Assembly: GCF_000379965.1 (NCBI RefSeq)
Contig: NZ_KB904327.1
Span: 620,001-684,000, forward strand
From: Hoylesella nanceiensis DSM 19126 = JCM 15639
GTDB lineage: Bacteria > Bacteroidota > Bacteroidia > Bacteroidales > Bacteroidaceae
Reading direction: 5' to 3'
Length of the DNA: 64,000 bases
Part shown: in pieces, positions 36,835 through 46,001 of the stretch
Position numbering within the stretch: position 1 is the stretch's first letter
How the letters are laid out: each line of letters starts with the position of its first letter
Notes under the pieces: model-generated
Database searches by the model: none
What the model was told of the DNA's origin: nothing
Seen by the model: only the letters and a program-made list of their open reading frames with translations
Made by a program: the position numbers and the translations under genes

Positions 36835-37257
36835 ATGATTATTGCCGTAGATTTTGATGGAACAATTGTAGAACACAAATATCCTGAAATAGGACAAGAA
36901 GTGCCCTTTGCCATCGACACACTCAAAATGCTTATCAAAGATCAGCACCGCTTAATACTATGGAGTGTTAGAGAAGGAGCTCTCTTAGACGAAGCTGTTG
37001 AATGGTGTAGAGCAAGAGGTGTAGAGTTCTATGCAGTGAATAAAGATTATCCAGAAGAAGAAAAAGAGAAGAACAACCACTTCTCTAGAAAGCTAAAGGC
37101 TGACTTTTTCATTGACGATAGGAATGTTGGTGGACTACCTGAGTGGGGTCAAATATACCAAATGATTAGTCAAAATAAGACTTACAGACAACTTATTAGA
37201 GAACAATTGTCAGTAAACCAAGAACCACCTAAAAAGAAACATTGGTGGAACTTCTAG
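36835..37257 (+). CDS. HAD-superfamily hydrolase (BT0820-like)
   Basis: 140 aa small HAD-fold protein. Motif I is VDFDGTIVEH (Asp6 and Asp8), motif II is LWSVREG, and FFIDDRNVGG carries the acidic metal-binding pair of motif IV. There is no cap domain; the size and order resemble the Bacteroides protein BT0820. Phosphatase activity is likely, substrate unknown. It follows the Wzc-type kinase by 43 bp and shares its transcript, then a terminator at 37352; a sugar-phosphate substrate would fit but is speculative. Confidence 0.85.
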   Translation: MIIAVDFDGTIVEHKYPEIGQEVPFAIDTLKMLIKDQHRLILWSVREGALLDEAVEWCRARGVEFYAVNKDYPEEEKEKNNHFSRKLKADFFIDDRNVGGLPEWGQIYQMISQNKTYRQLIREQLSVNQEPPKKKHWWNF

Positions 37258-37351
37258 TAAACTTACAATCAACTCAAAGGCAATTCATTACAAATTGCAG
37301 AGTCTTATAATATAAGAACAAACAAAATAGAGATGTATTCTTTATTCTCAG

Positions 37352-37412
37352 ATAAAAGGAGCAATTTCTTCCGACCTCAAAGTAGGTCAAAAAGATATTG
37401 TTCCTTTTATTT
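37352..37412 (+). terminator. terminator after the HAD gene
   Basis: ATAAAAGGAGCAAT (37352-37365) pairs with ATTGTTCCTTTTAT (37396-37409), with an inner GACCT/AGGTC hairpin, followed by TTATTTT. Confidence 0.8.
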
Positions 37413-37522
37413 ATTTTCCCAAATATCTATATAGAACACTAGCAAAATACGCAAATCGAAATCTTTTATGTTAACAATCATAAAAATAAAATGACAAATC
37501 ATATTTATAGTTTAAAAGTTTG

Positions 37523-37530
37523 TACATTTG
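37523..37530 (+). promoter_or_regulatory. orphan -7 box
   Basis: TACATTTG in a gene-free stretch. A second box, TATATTTG, lies at 37715-37722. Neither precedes a convincing ORF. Confidence 0.45.
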
Positions 37531-37536
37531 CAATAA

Positions 37537-38030
37537 CTAAAATATAGACAAGACAAACAATCTAAACAAATAGAAAATACTTTGATACTAGAAAACCCGT
37601 TGCGACAAAAAAGGAACAAAACAAACAATTTAAAGAAACAAACAAATTACTATTCCTAAAGCAATAAGTTATTAGTTTACAAAGATTTATCTATATAGAA
37701 CCAATTATTCTATATATATTTGTATCACCAAGAAATTGTTTCATGTCTGTAAGTAGACATTGAATCACTTAATAGTGTATTCAAAATTAGATTTAACAAG
37801 CAACATTCTAAATAAAGAATGGCGCAAGTTTCAACTAAATAGAAAAGAAATTAAAACGAAATATTAAAATTAAGATAGAAAATAATCTACAAAACTACGC
37901 GATTTATGTTTAATTATATCTCCCAAAATGTGATGAACAATCACAGCCTTAATAATTCAATATCGCAATAGAACACTAGAGTACAACATCATAGAGGTTA
38001 CATACATGCTGTTGTGCTCTATCTTTTTTA
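37537..38030 (+). ncRNA. possible non-coding transcript
   Basis: A stretch of about 490 nt (or about 300 nt from the second box) bounded by the orphan -7 boxes and the terminator at 37977-38030. The only reading frames I find are tiny, for example ATG at 37819 encoding MAQVSTK. No tRNA- or tmRNA-like ends are visible. Whether it is transcribed is unknown. Confidence 0.3.
37977..38030 (+). terminator. orphan terminator
   Basis: TAGAGTACAACA (37977-37988) pairs with TGTTGTGCTCTA (38010-38021) with one G-T pair, followed by TCTTTTTT. No annotated gene ends just before it. Confidence 0.8.
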
Positions 38031-38055
38031 TCCCCAGCAACATTCTTACTCAATT

Positions 38056-38143
38056 ATAAAATATGCTTTTAACCTCCAAAAGCATTGCTTTTACCTTGTA
38101 ATATCATAGCTTTTTCAACCTAAAAGCTATCCTTTTTACATTC
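38056..38143. repeat. 22-bp-period palindromic repeat array G (4 units)
   Basis: Units at 38056, 38078, 38100 and 38122, total 88 bp. The second has the perfect core AAAAGCATTGCTTTT. Lies upstream of topB, after the orphan terminator. Confidence 0.8.
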
Positions 38144-38269
38144 CAAAGAAGTAAAGCTATAACTGAAAGACAAGAATATATCATTTAAATTATTAGTCAT
38201 TACATCTTAAAAGACAGGCTTTGAACGTTAATTAAAAGTCAAATCAGCCAAAATGTGCGCCGTTTTTAG

Positions 38270-38277
38270 TAAATTTG
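38270..38277 (+). promoter_or_regulatory. topB promoter, -7 box
   Basis: TAAATTTG, 22 bases before the topB start codon. Confidence 0.55.
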
Positions 38278-38299
38278 CACTAAATAACACACCTGATTA

Positions 38300-40330
38300 A
38301 TGATAGTTTGCATAGCAGAAAAGCCAAGCGTTGCTCGTGACATTGCTCATGTTTTAGGAGCCAATTCATCACGAGATGGATATATGGAGGGTAATGGTTA
38401 TCAAGTAACTTGGACCTTTGGACACCTTTGTACCTTGAAAGAGCCCAACGATTACACAGAAAATTGGAAGCATTGGAGCCTCAGTTCACTCCCAATGATT
38501 CCCGCTCGCTTTGGCATTAAACTCATTGATGACAAAGGAATTCATAAACAATTTGCCGTTATTGAAAAGCTGATGAAAGAAGCAGAGATGATTATTAACT
38601 GCGGAGATGCTGGACAAGAAGGTGAATTAATTCAGCGTTGGGTTATTCAAAAGACCCAAGCTACTTGTCCAATAAAGCGTCTTTGGATTTCATCTCTTAC
38701 AGAAGAGTCTATCAAAGAGGGGTTTAATAACCTCAAAGACGAAGAGATTTATCGCCCTTTATACCTTGCAGGACTATCAAGAGCCATTGGAGATTGGATC
38801 TTAGGAATGAATGCAACCCGCTTATATACGCTCAAATATGGTCAAAATAAGCAGGTTTTATCAGTAGGAAGAGTTCAAACCCCTACGCTTGCGCTCATCG
38901 TTAATCGCCAAAAGGAAATCGAATCATTCGTAAGTGAGCCTTATTGGGTACTCTCAACCATATATCGTAATACCCTATTTACAGCCACTTCGGGTAAGTT
39001 TACAAGTAAAGAAGAAGGCGAAAAGGCTTTTGCTGCAATAGAAGATTATAATTTTGAGGTTACAGATGTACAAAAGAAGCGAGGCACAGAAGCTCCTCCC
39101 CGACTCTTCGACCTAACCTCTTTGCAGGTAGAATGTAACAAAAAGTATGGCTATTCGGCAGAAACCACACTCAATTTGATACAGAGCTTATACGAAAAAA
39201 AGTTCACAACATATCCTCGTGTCGATACTCAATACCTCAGTGATGATATCTATGCCAAGTGTCCTAATATCCTTCAAGGTTTAAAAGGCTATGAAAATCT
39301 TCTTCAACCTCTTATGGGCAAGAAGCTCATCAAAAGCAAAAAGGTATTCGACAACTCAAAAGTAACCGACCACCACGCCATCATTCCCACTGGAGTTCCT
39401 GTACATAACCTCAGTGATATGGAAAAGAACGTTTATCAACTCATTGCTAAACGCTTTATAGGTGTGTTCTATCCCGATTGTAAAATTGCCACTACAACAG
39501 TCTTAGGCATTGTTAATAACATCGAGTTTAAGGCTAATGGCAAAGAAATATTAGAAGAAGGTTGGCGAGCAATCTATGTAAACGAGGTGCAACAAAACAA
39601 TGACGACGAGAAGAAAGAAGGTGAAGAAGAACGCACTTTGCCCACTTTCACCAAAGGAGAACAAGGCAGTCACGAACCAACTCTAAGTCAAAAAAACACC
39701 ACTCCACCTAAATTGTACACCGAAGCCACCCTTCTTAGAGCGATGGAAACAGCTGGTAAGTTTGTAGAAGACGAAACATTGCGTCTTGCTCTCAAAGAGA
39801 ATGGAATCGGACGACCATCTTCTCGAGCTGGAATTATAGAGACTTTGTTCAAGAGAAACTATATTCGCCGTGAGCGAAAGAATATTCTTGCCACACCAAC
39901 AGGTGTTCAACTCATCGACACTATTCATGAAGAACTCCTTAAAAGTGCTGAGCTTACAGGTATTTGGGAGAAGAAATTGCGTGATATTGAGCACCAAAAA
40001 TATGACCCTGCATCGTTTATTGAGGAGCTAAAAGAGCAAATGAATCAGATTGTTCAACAGGTTTTAAGCGATAACTCTAATCGAAGAGTGTGCGTAACCA
40101 CGAAAGAAGACCTCAAAAAACGCATTATTCAAAAGAGTAAAACCAAAGCAACACAAAAGGCAAAAGATACTAAGAAAGAAGCTAAGGAACAATCTTTATC
40201 CCCTACAAACATTGCAGGAACAGTGTGTCCACAATGCAAAGAGGGTATCATTATAAAGGGAAAGAGTGCTTATGGCTGCTCTAATTGGAAGAATGGTTGC
40301 AACTATCGCATTCCATTCGATGAAAAGTAA
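38300..40330 (+). CDS. topB: DNA topoisomerase III
   Basis: 676 aa type IA topoisomerase that decatenates and relaxes DNA through a single-strand break. The Toprim domain is at the N terminus (IVCIAEKPSVARDI; acidic triad with NCGDAGQEGELI), and the catalytic tyrosine is Tyr305 in FTTYPRVDTQYLSDD. The C-terminal end has a single zinc ribbon with four cysteines (VCPQCKEG and YGCSNWKNGC) after a Lys-rich linker. Length is normal. Many Bacteroidetes carry further copies on mobile elements, but nothing mobile is seen nearby, so this is probably the chromosomal copy. Confidence 0.93.
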   Translation: MIVCIAEKPSVARDIAHVLGANSSRDGYMEGNGYQVTWTFGHLCTLKEPNDYTENWKHWSLSSLPMIPARFGIKLIDDKGIHKQFAVIEKLMKEAEMIINCGDAGQEGELIQRWVIQKTQATCPIKRLWISSLTEESIKEGFNNLKDEEIYRPLYLAGLSRAIGDWILGMNATRLYTLKYGQNKQVLSVGRVQTPTLALIVNRQKEIESFVSEPYWVLSTIYRNTLFTATSGKFTSKEEGEKAFAAIEDYNFEVTDVQKKRGTEAPPRLFDLTSLQVECNKKYGYSAETTLNLIQSLYEKKFTTYPRVDTQYLSDDIYAKCPNILQGLKGYENLLQPLMGKKLIKSKKVFDNSKVTDHHAIIPTGVPVHNLSDMEKNVYQLIAKRFIGVFYPDCKIATTTVLGIVNNIEFKANGKEILEEGWRAIYVNEVQQNNDDEKKEGEEERTLPTFTKGEQGSHEPTLSQKNTTPPKLYTEATLLRAMETAGKFVEDETLRLALKENGIGRPSSRAGIIETLFKRNYIRRERKNILATPTGVQLIDTIHEELLKSAELTGIWEKKLRDIEHQKYDPASFIEELKEQMNQIVQQVLSDNSNRRVCVTTKEDLKKRIIQKSKTKATQKAKDTKKEAKEQSLSPTNIAGTVCPQCKEGIIIKGKSAYGCSNWKNGCNYRIPFDEK

Positions 40331-40386
40331 GTATCCAAAACACAATAAAAAGCAATAAAAAGCGTCTTTATCATAAAACAGATATT

Positions 40387-42453
40387 GTGAAACATTATAT
40401 CAATTACATATTATTATTCCTCTGCTTCATATGTTTCTCGTGTGGAGCAGAACGCAATATTAAGAAAGGCGACAAGCTTTTTGCCATCGGAGAGTATTAT
40501 GATGCAGCCGAACAATACCGTCAAGGTTATGCTAAAATACCTGCAAAAGATCGCTCTTTGCGTGGTCAAACGGCCTCAAAAATGGCTTTTTGCTATCAAA
40601 AAATCAATTTTACTCAAAAGGCAATATCAGCCTATAACAACTCAATGCGATATAATCAGCAACTCAACATATCGCAAAGAACCAACTATGCACAACAACT
40701 TTTAAAGGCAGGGAACTACAAAGAAGCCATCAAAGAGTTTAAAGCTATCCTCGATACGCTACCTCAAAACACTATAGCACAAAACGGATTGCAATCGGCT
40801 CAACAAGCTATTAAGGCAAAAGAAATAGGCTCTAAGTATATAGTTAAGCGCATGGACGTATTTAATTCACGTCGAAGCGATTACTGCCCTATGTTCCTTG
40901 GTAACGAAATCAATCGACTTTATTTCTCATCTACACGCAATGAGGCCATGGGAGACGATACAAATGGAATTACAGGAACAAAGAATGGCGATATATTTGT
41001 ATCGGAAAAGAATGATAAAGGTGTATGGAGTAAGCCCGAGCCAGTGGTTGGTGGGCTCTATACAGCATACGATGAAGGAGCTTGTTGCTTTTCTCCTGAC
41101 TTGCGAACAATGTACTTAACGCAATGTGCTAGCGACCCTTCTTATCCTCGTTACGCACAAATTATGACCTCAAATCGCAGCGATGCATCGTGGTCGAAGG
41201 CTAATCAGCTTAAAATAACAAATGATACACTCTCTACTTTCGCCCATCCCGCCATCTCTCCTGATGGTAATTGGCTCTATTTTGTTAGTGATATGCCCGG
41301 AGGTAAAGGCGGATTGGATATCTGGAGAGCCCAACTTACCAGCTCTGGCATAGCAAGTATTGAGAATTTAGGCGACCCGATCAACACAGAAGGTGATGAA
41401 ATGTTCCCTTGTTTCCGTCCAAATGGCGACTTATACTTCTCTAGTAATGGTCATGTTGGATTGGGTGGACTCGACATTTTCATTGCAGCTATCAATCAAA
41501 ATGGTCAATATGAGTTGCAACACCCTAACTATCCGCTCAATACTTCAGCAGATGAGTTTGGCATTACCTTTGAAACAGTGCACAATAGAGGCTTCTTTTC
41601 GTCTAATAGAAACGATGCCCGAGGATACGATCACATTTATAGTTTCGAGTATCCAGAAATCATTCAAACCATAAAAGGCTGGGTTTACGAAGTCGATGGC
41701 TATGAACTTCCTGCCTCACAAGTGTATGTTATAGGTGATGATGGAACCAATAAGCGTCTCATAGTCAAGTCAGATGGCTCGTTTACAATAACTGTTAATC
41801 CAGGAGTTAAATACCTTATATTAGCTTCTTGCAAAGGTTTCTTGAACCACACTGAAGAGATTGAGATTACAAATAGTAGCGAATCGAAAGAGCATGTCTT
41901 GCAATTTCCATTGGCATCTATCACTGCTCCGGTGCTAATTGATAACATTTTCTATGATTTTGACAAAGCAACTCTTCGTCCAGAGAGCACCACTTCGCTC
42001 GACGAATTAGTGAAATTGCTCAACGAAAATCCTAATGTTACAATAGAATTGAGCGCTCATACCGATTATAGAGGAAGCGAAGAATATAACAAAAAGCTAT
42101 CGCAAAAGAGAGCAGAAGCTGTTGTTAACTATCTAATTGCACACGGAATAGCTTCAGATAGGTTAACTCCTGTGGGCTATGGTAAAGAAAAACCAAAGAA
42201 AATAAAGAAGAAACTCACCGAAAAATATCCTTGGTTAAAAGAAGATACTGCATTAACTGAGGCATTCATACAATCACTTGACAAAGAAAAACAAGAGATT
42301 TGTAATCAATTAAACCGTCGAACTGAATTCATTGTGCTACGCACTACTTATGGAATGTTCGATGAAAAAGGACATATTAAGTCGACACCTAAGAAACAAG
42401 AAACAAAGAAGAGCACCTCAACAACAGAGGAACCCAATATCTTCTTCGAATAA
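40387..42453 (+). CDS. porE: PorE-like OmpA/PD40/TPR lipoprotein (type IX secretion)
   Basis: 688 aa, GTG start. A lipobox ends at Cys19 (CFICFSC). The domains in order are TPR-like helices (about 22-140), a WD40/PD40-type beta propeller (about 150-420; repeats with FSPDLRTMYLT, ISPDGNWLYFVSD, FRPNGDLYFSS), a carboxypeptidase-regulatory-like beta sandwich (about 428-510) and an OmpA peptidoglycan-binding domain (about 525-650, HTDYRGSEEYNKKL). This order and length match P. gingivalis PorE, a periplasmic lipoprotein of the type IX secretion machine that binds peptidoglycan. A short Lys/Ser/Thr tail ends the protein. A PorE paralogue cannot be excluded. Confidence 0.78.
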   Translation: MKHYINYILLFLCFICFSCGAERNIKKGDKLFAIGEYYDAAEQYRQGYAKIPAKDRSLRGQTASKMAFCYQKINFTQKAISAYNNSMRYNQQLNISQRTNYAQQLLKAGNYKEAIKEFKAILDTLPQNTIAQNGLQSAQQAIKAKEIGSKYIVKRMDVFNSRRSDYCPMFLGNEINRLYFSSTRNEAMGDDTNGITGTKNGDIFVSEKNDKGVWSKPEPVVGGLYTAYDEGACCFSPDLRTMYLTQCASDPSYPRYAQIMTSNRSDASWSKANQLKITNDTLSTFAHPAISPDGNWLYFVSDMPGGKGGLDIWRAQLTSSGIASIENLGDPINTEGDEMFPCFRPNGDLYFSSNGHVGLGGLDIFIAAINQNGQYELQHPNYPLNTSADEFGITFETVHNRGFFSSNRNDARGYDHIYSFEYPEIIQTIKGWVYEVDGYELPASQVYVIGDDGTNKRLIVKSDGSFTITVNPGVKYLILASCKGFLNHTEEIEITNSSESKEHVLQFPLASITAPVLIDNIFYDFDKATLRPESTTSLDELVKLLNENPNVTIELSAHTDYRGSEEYNKKLSQKRAEAVVNYLIAHGIASDRLTPVGYGKEKPKKIKKKLTEKYPWLKEDTALTEAFIQSLDKEKQEICNQLNRRTEFIVLRTTYGMFDEKGHIKSTPKKQETKKSTSTTEEPNIFFE

Positions 42454-42473
42454 AAGACAGCCTTTTAGCGTCG

Positions 42474-43418
42474 CTATTTAAATTCAAAATGAGCCACTAA
42501 GGGTAAATGATCACTATATCCTTTATGGTATTTTGCACCTACATAGCACCTAAAAGGCTGTTTTCCTCCATATTTTTCATCATCACATAGAAGAAAATCA
42601 GCATCATTTATAAAGCAATCTAACCAATATTTCTTCAGCGATTCACTCACAAAAATATGGTCTAAGCTATCCCATTCACCTTTATATTTATAGGTTCCCT
42701 TTGTGCCGTTCAATCCTTTTGCGTTCGCAGAGATATCGAACAAGCCATTATTAGATAGCATTTCGAGCGACAAATTACCCACATAATCATTGAAATCTCC
42801 TAATATTACAATATTAGGATTCGATGAAGTAGAGAGAATTGAATCTGCTATTTCATTAATTTTCTTGGCTACTTCGCACCTAAAAGCCCTACTAAAATGC
42901 TCTCCTCCCATTCTACTTGGAGCATGAACCACCATAATATGCAAAGTATCAGCATTGAACACACGCCCCGAAACATATAAAATATCTCGTGTAGGGCGCA
43001 TTCCTTTTATCGGATTAACACGCACACTATGACATTGAAGTAATGAGAATGTAAAAGGAGAATATAGCAAAGCCACATCAATACCACGCAAATCGGGCGA
43101 TTGAGTCATGACATATTGATATCGAAGTGTTCTAAGTGGAGCACGAAGTGTTAGATCTCGCATAACAGAATCATTCTCCACCTCGCATAATGCCACGATA
43201 TCTGGCAACGACCAGCTTCCTTTCCAGTCGCCACACGACACCAGTGATTGTGATAAATGATTCATCTTACACCAGTATTTATGAGGATTCCAATGGCGAT
43301 AAGACGTTGGTAAGAATTCATAATCATTCTTTAAAGAATCATGTTGACAATCAAACAGATTCTCACAGTTGAGCTGTACGATAGTAAAAATGCCCAACAC
43401 CAGTGTTGATAGATTCAT
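42474..43418 (-). CDS. endonuclease/exonuclease/phosphatase-fold protein
   Basis: 314 aa. The N terminus is a hydrophobic signal-like segment (LSTLVLGIFTIV) running into QLNCENLFD, the first metal-binding motif of the fold. Further motifs are VVHAPSR, ILGDFNDY, WDSLDHIFVS and SDHLPLVA, so the catalytic set is complete. Members are nucleases or phospho-ester hydrolases; the substrate cannot be told, and export is possible. It starts 16 bp after the MltF-like gene, hence cotranscribed, and converges on porE with a 20-bp gap. Confidence 0.88.
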   Translation of the reverse strand: MNLSTLVLGIFTIVQLNCENLFDCQHDSLKNDYEFLPTSYRHWNPHKYWCKMNHLSQSLVSCGDWKGSWSLPDIVALCEVENDSVMRDLTLRAPLRTLRYQYVMTQSPDLRGIDVALLYSPFTFSLLQCHSVRVNPIKGMRPTRDILYVSGRVFNADTLHIMVVHAPSRMGGEHFSRAFRCEVAKKINEIADSILSTSSNPNIVILGDFNDYVGNLSLEMLSNNGLFDISANAKGLNGTKGTYKYKGEWDSLDHIFVSESLKKYWLDCFINDADFLLCDDEKYGGKQPFRCYVGAKYHKGYSDHLPLVAHFEFK

Positions 43419-43434
43419 AAGTATGTAGTAAGTT

Positions 43435-44613
43435 CTATTTTATAGTAAAGCGATTCTTATGCTTTGAGCGTGTAGGAACACCGCTTCCCATTGTAGTAGA
43501 AGAAGAAGCACGAGCCACTCCACGATATTGTGCCCATCGATTGTGTATTCTTTCCACATAATCAACAGTCTCAGAGCCACGCATATAGCCATATTTCACA
43601 ACAGGATCTCGATAATATTCAGGTTGTTGAAGCTTCAAGACAAACTCTGAAACATCAGCCCATCGATATGGATCTTTACCGTTTTTCTTTGCAAGAGCCA
43701 TCGCATCACGAATATGGAAAGGCCCTCCATTATAGCCAGCAAGCGTAAATGACATCCTTTCTAACGGACTCTTCACATCATTAAAGTGTGCTCCTAGCTG
43801 TGATAAGTATTTTGCTGCAGCCGCAATATTCAGCTCTGGGTTGAAAATGTCTTCCATTTCAAGACCAAGATGTTTAGCCGTTTTAGGCATAATCTGCATC
43901 AATCCCGATGCACCTGCCCACGATCTTGCATTCGGATCGAATGTAGATTCTTGATAACATTGTGCTGCAAGCAATCTCCAATCAAGTCTTGCGACAGGTG
44001 CATAACGCTGAAAATAAGCGTCATAGTGCGATATTACTCCCCCAGCTCTATTCAACATAGGAGAATACACCTTACGAACTACACCACGATTAGATAGCAA
44101 CAGACGCTGTTCTTTTTGCAATTGTGCAATAAGCGTAGGTTTAAACCATTGCTTTAAGCTGTCTGCTAGCTCTGTATTACCATTCTTTACAGCCCATTGT
44201 GTTTTCAAACTATCGACTGAAACACCACAAAACTGCACATTTTTAATATCTTTTGGAAGAGAGAAAGCAATGATATCACCCTCGTCTTCATTCAATTTCT
44301 TCACCATTTCAAGCGTGTCTCTACACAATTCGACACGCAAAGAGACTCCCAAATGCTGTGCAAATTTCTCGCACAACAAATACTGCAGACCCATACCTCG
44401 ACCGTGATAATCATAATAAGTATCAGGTCCTGAGAGGGTTAACATAATCAATTCGCCACTCGAAAGAATGTCTCTCAAGCGGAACTGATTACCAACTGCT
44501 TCGTTGTTCTGCGTTAAAGGCGTCCCCCAAGGGGTCATTTCCACTTTTGGTTTTTGCTTACAAGCCCCTAAAACCATGCAGAACAGCAATAAAAACAAAT
44601 ATTTTAACTGCAT
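43435..44613 (-). CDS. mltF: membrane-bound lytic murein transglycosylase F-like lipoprotein
   Basis: 392 aa. A lipobox ends at Cys18 (CMVLGAC). Residues about 40-205 form a degenerate periplasmic solute-binding-like domain, followed by an SLT lysozyme-like domain (about 210-340) with the catalytic Glu in CYQESTFDPNA and the signatures GASGLMQIMP and AGYNGGPFHI. This two-domain order is MltF. The enzyme cleaves the glycan strand to 1,6-anhydro ends. The Ser/Thr-rich tail (SSSTTMGS) is unstructured. Divergent from the HisC-like gene with back-to-back promoters. Confidence 0.88.
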   Translation of the reverse strand: MQLKYLFLLLFCMVLGACKQKPKVEMTPWGTPLTQNNEAVGNQFRLRDILSSGELIMLTLSGPDTYYDYHGRGMGLQYLLCEKFAQHLGVSLRVELCRDTLEMVKKLNEDEGDIIAFSLPKDIKNVQFCGVSVDSLKTQWAVKNGNTELADSLKQWFKPTLIAQLQKEQRLLLSNRGVVRKVYSPMLNRAGGVISHYDAYFQRYAPVARLDWRLLAAQCYQESTFDPNARSWAGASGLMQIMPKTAKHLGLEMEDIFNPELNIAAAAKYLSQLGAHFNDVKSPLERMSFTLAGYNGGPFHIRDAMALAKKNGKDPYRWADVSEFVLKLQQPEYYRDPVVKYGYMRGSETVDYVERIHNRWAQYRGVARASSSTTMGSGVPTRSKHKNRFTIK

Positions 44614-44626
44614 AAATAAGTCTTCA

Positions 44627-44634
44627 CAAAAGTA
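44627..44634 (-). promoter_or_regulatory. -7 box for the MltF-like gene
   Basis: On the minus strand TACTTTTG, 14 bases upstream of the start codon. Confidence 0.55.
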
Positions 44635-44643
44635 CTATTTTTC

Positions 44644-44674
44644 TTGCACATATAAGCGAAAAGGGATATATTTG
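44644..44674 (+). promoter_or_regulatory. promoter of the HisC-like gene
   Basis: TTG (44644-44646), a 20-bp gap, then TATATTTG (44667-44674), the same geometry as the rpoD promoter. Confidence 0.72.
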
Positions 44675-44700
44675 CAATATATTTTTACGTAAAAAGAAGA

Positions 44701-45735
44701 ATGAAAAGCATCAAGGAACTTGCCAGACCCAATGTGTTTGCGTTGTATAATGAGAAGAAAATCGACACAACACTACGTGATTTAGAAAATGACATCTTTC
44801 TAGATAAGAACGAAATGCCCTACAACAACACTCTAAGTAGATATTCGTTCGAAAGCAACACCCAGTTAAATACCGCTTTAACAAAGACCTTTGGCATAGC
44901 CCCTCAGCAACTTCTTGCCACCAATGGAAGTGTAGAAGCCATTGATTTGCTTTTCCGTTCTTTCTGTATTCCACAGCAAGACAATGTTGTTTGCTTATCT
45001 CCCACTCGTTCATTTTATAGCACTTGCGCCTTAGTTAACGACATTGAGGTAAAAGAAGTGATTCTCGATGCCTCATTTCAACTATCGCATAGCGACATAC
45101 TTAAAGAGATAAACGACAACACTAAGATATGTTTCATCACCAGTCCGAATGCTATTTCGGGTATATTCTTCGACATTAACGAGCTAAAAGAGCTATTAAA
45201 CAAAGCGAATTGCCTTGTGGTTGTAGACGAATCCTATGGCTATTATAGCGAAGAAAACAGCTGTGTTCAACTCATTAACAGTCACTCTAACCTCATTGTC
45301 ATCAACTCTATGAGTAGAACATGGGGCTATGCATCGTTAAGAATTGGCTGTATTATGGCACAAGCTGATATCATTTCGCTTTTGCAAGTGGTGCAACTAC
45401 CCCACACCATAAGTCCAAGTAATGCCTCAAAGGCCCTCAATGTGCTTTCTGATAGATATGAAAAAGAAAATTGGATGCGCATTTGGGTACCCGAACGCAA
45501 CAGACTTATGCAAGCATTTGCATTGCTAAAAGATTGCGAAAAGGTATTTACCACAGGCTCAAACTATTTTCTTGTGAAGTTTAAAAATAGTCTTGAGGTA
45601 TATAGATACCTACAAAGTAAGGGGATAAAGGTGAAATATGTCGACCTACCTCCAGCGTGTGAAGACTGCATAAGAATTTCTGTTGGAACCAAAACAGAGA
45701 ACAGTAAGCTACTTTCTACATTGCGACAATATTAA
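44701..45735 (+). CDS. HisC-like class I aminotransferase lacking the PLP lysine
   Basis: 344 aa, clearly a histidinol-phosphate aminotransferase homologue over its full length: DKNEMPYNN, ATNGSVEAIDLL, VVVDESYGYY and RISVGTKTEN. The segment that should read TLSKAFGLAGLRIG reads SMSRTWGYASLRIG, so the Schiff-base lysine is Arg206 (codon AGA). The NNPTG motif is NAISG (Ala151 instead of Asn), and PTY is PTR. The cofactor-ring Asp and Tyr (DESY) are kept. Catalysis by the normal mechanism is not expected. The frame is open and it has a good promoter and terminator, so it may have another role or be in early decay. No other his genes are near. Confidence 0.88.
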   Translation: MKSIKELARPNVFALYNEKKIDTTLRDLENDIFLDKNEMPYNNTLSRYSFESNTQLNTALTKTFGIAPQQLLATNGSVEAIDLLFRSFCIPQQDNVVCLSPTRSFYSTCALVNDIEVKEVILDASFQLSHSDILKEINDNTKICFITSPNAISGIFFDINELKELLNKANCLVVVDESYGYYSEENSCVQLINSHSNLIVINSMSRTWGYASLRIGCIMAQADIISLLQVVQLPHTISPSNASKALNVLSDRYEKENWMRIWVPERNRLMQAFALLKDCEKVFTTGSNYFLVKFKNSLEVYRYLQSKGIKVKYVDLPPACEDCIRISVGTKTENSKLLSTLRQY

Positions 45736-45757
45736 ATTTACGTTGGACATATAATTG

Positions 45758-45845
45758 AATAGCATTGAGTTTACACCGCAAAAGCACTGCTTTTAAGTGA
45801 TAAAAACTATACAATTATACGACAAAAGGATTGCTTTTAGAAAAT
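45758..45845 (+). repeat. 22-bp-period palindromic repeat array H (4 units)
   Basis: Units at 45758, 45780, 45802 and 45824, exactly 22 bp each, 88 bp total. Second unit has core AAAAGCACTGCTTTTA. In the convergent spacer between the HisC-like and PhnP-like genes, upstream of their shared terminator. Confidence 0.85.
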
Positions 45846-45910
45846 GAACGAAAAGTACTTATCAATCAACACTTTAGCTATACTCTTCAAATTCCATTCG
45901 TAGTAAAATA

Positions 45911-45951
45911 GAAATGCGCTGCAACCTCCAAGCGTTTGCAGCGCATTTTAG
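45911..45951. terminator. bidirectional terminator between the HisC-like and PhnP-like genes
   Basis: GAAATGCGCTGCAA (45911-45924) pairs with TTGCAGCGCATTT (45936-45948). A-rich before and T-rich after, so it can serve both convergent genes. Confidence 0.85.
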
Positions 45952-46001
45952 ATATATCGACTTATAAAATATACTTTGAAAAGATTGTAAGAAGAATGAA
46001 A

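Noticed and set aside
37537-38030. tmRNA at the orphan transcription unit
   Set aside because: No tRNA-like ends with a T-loop and no tag-peptide frame ending in ALAA were found.
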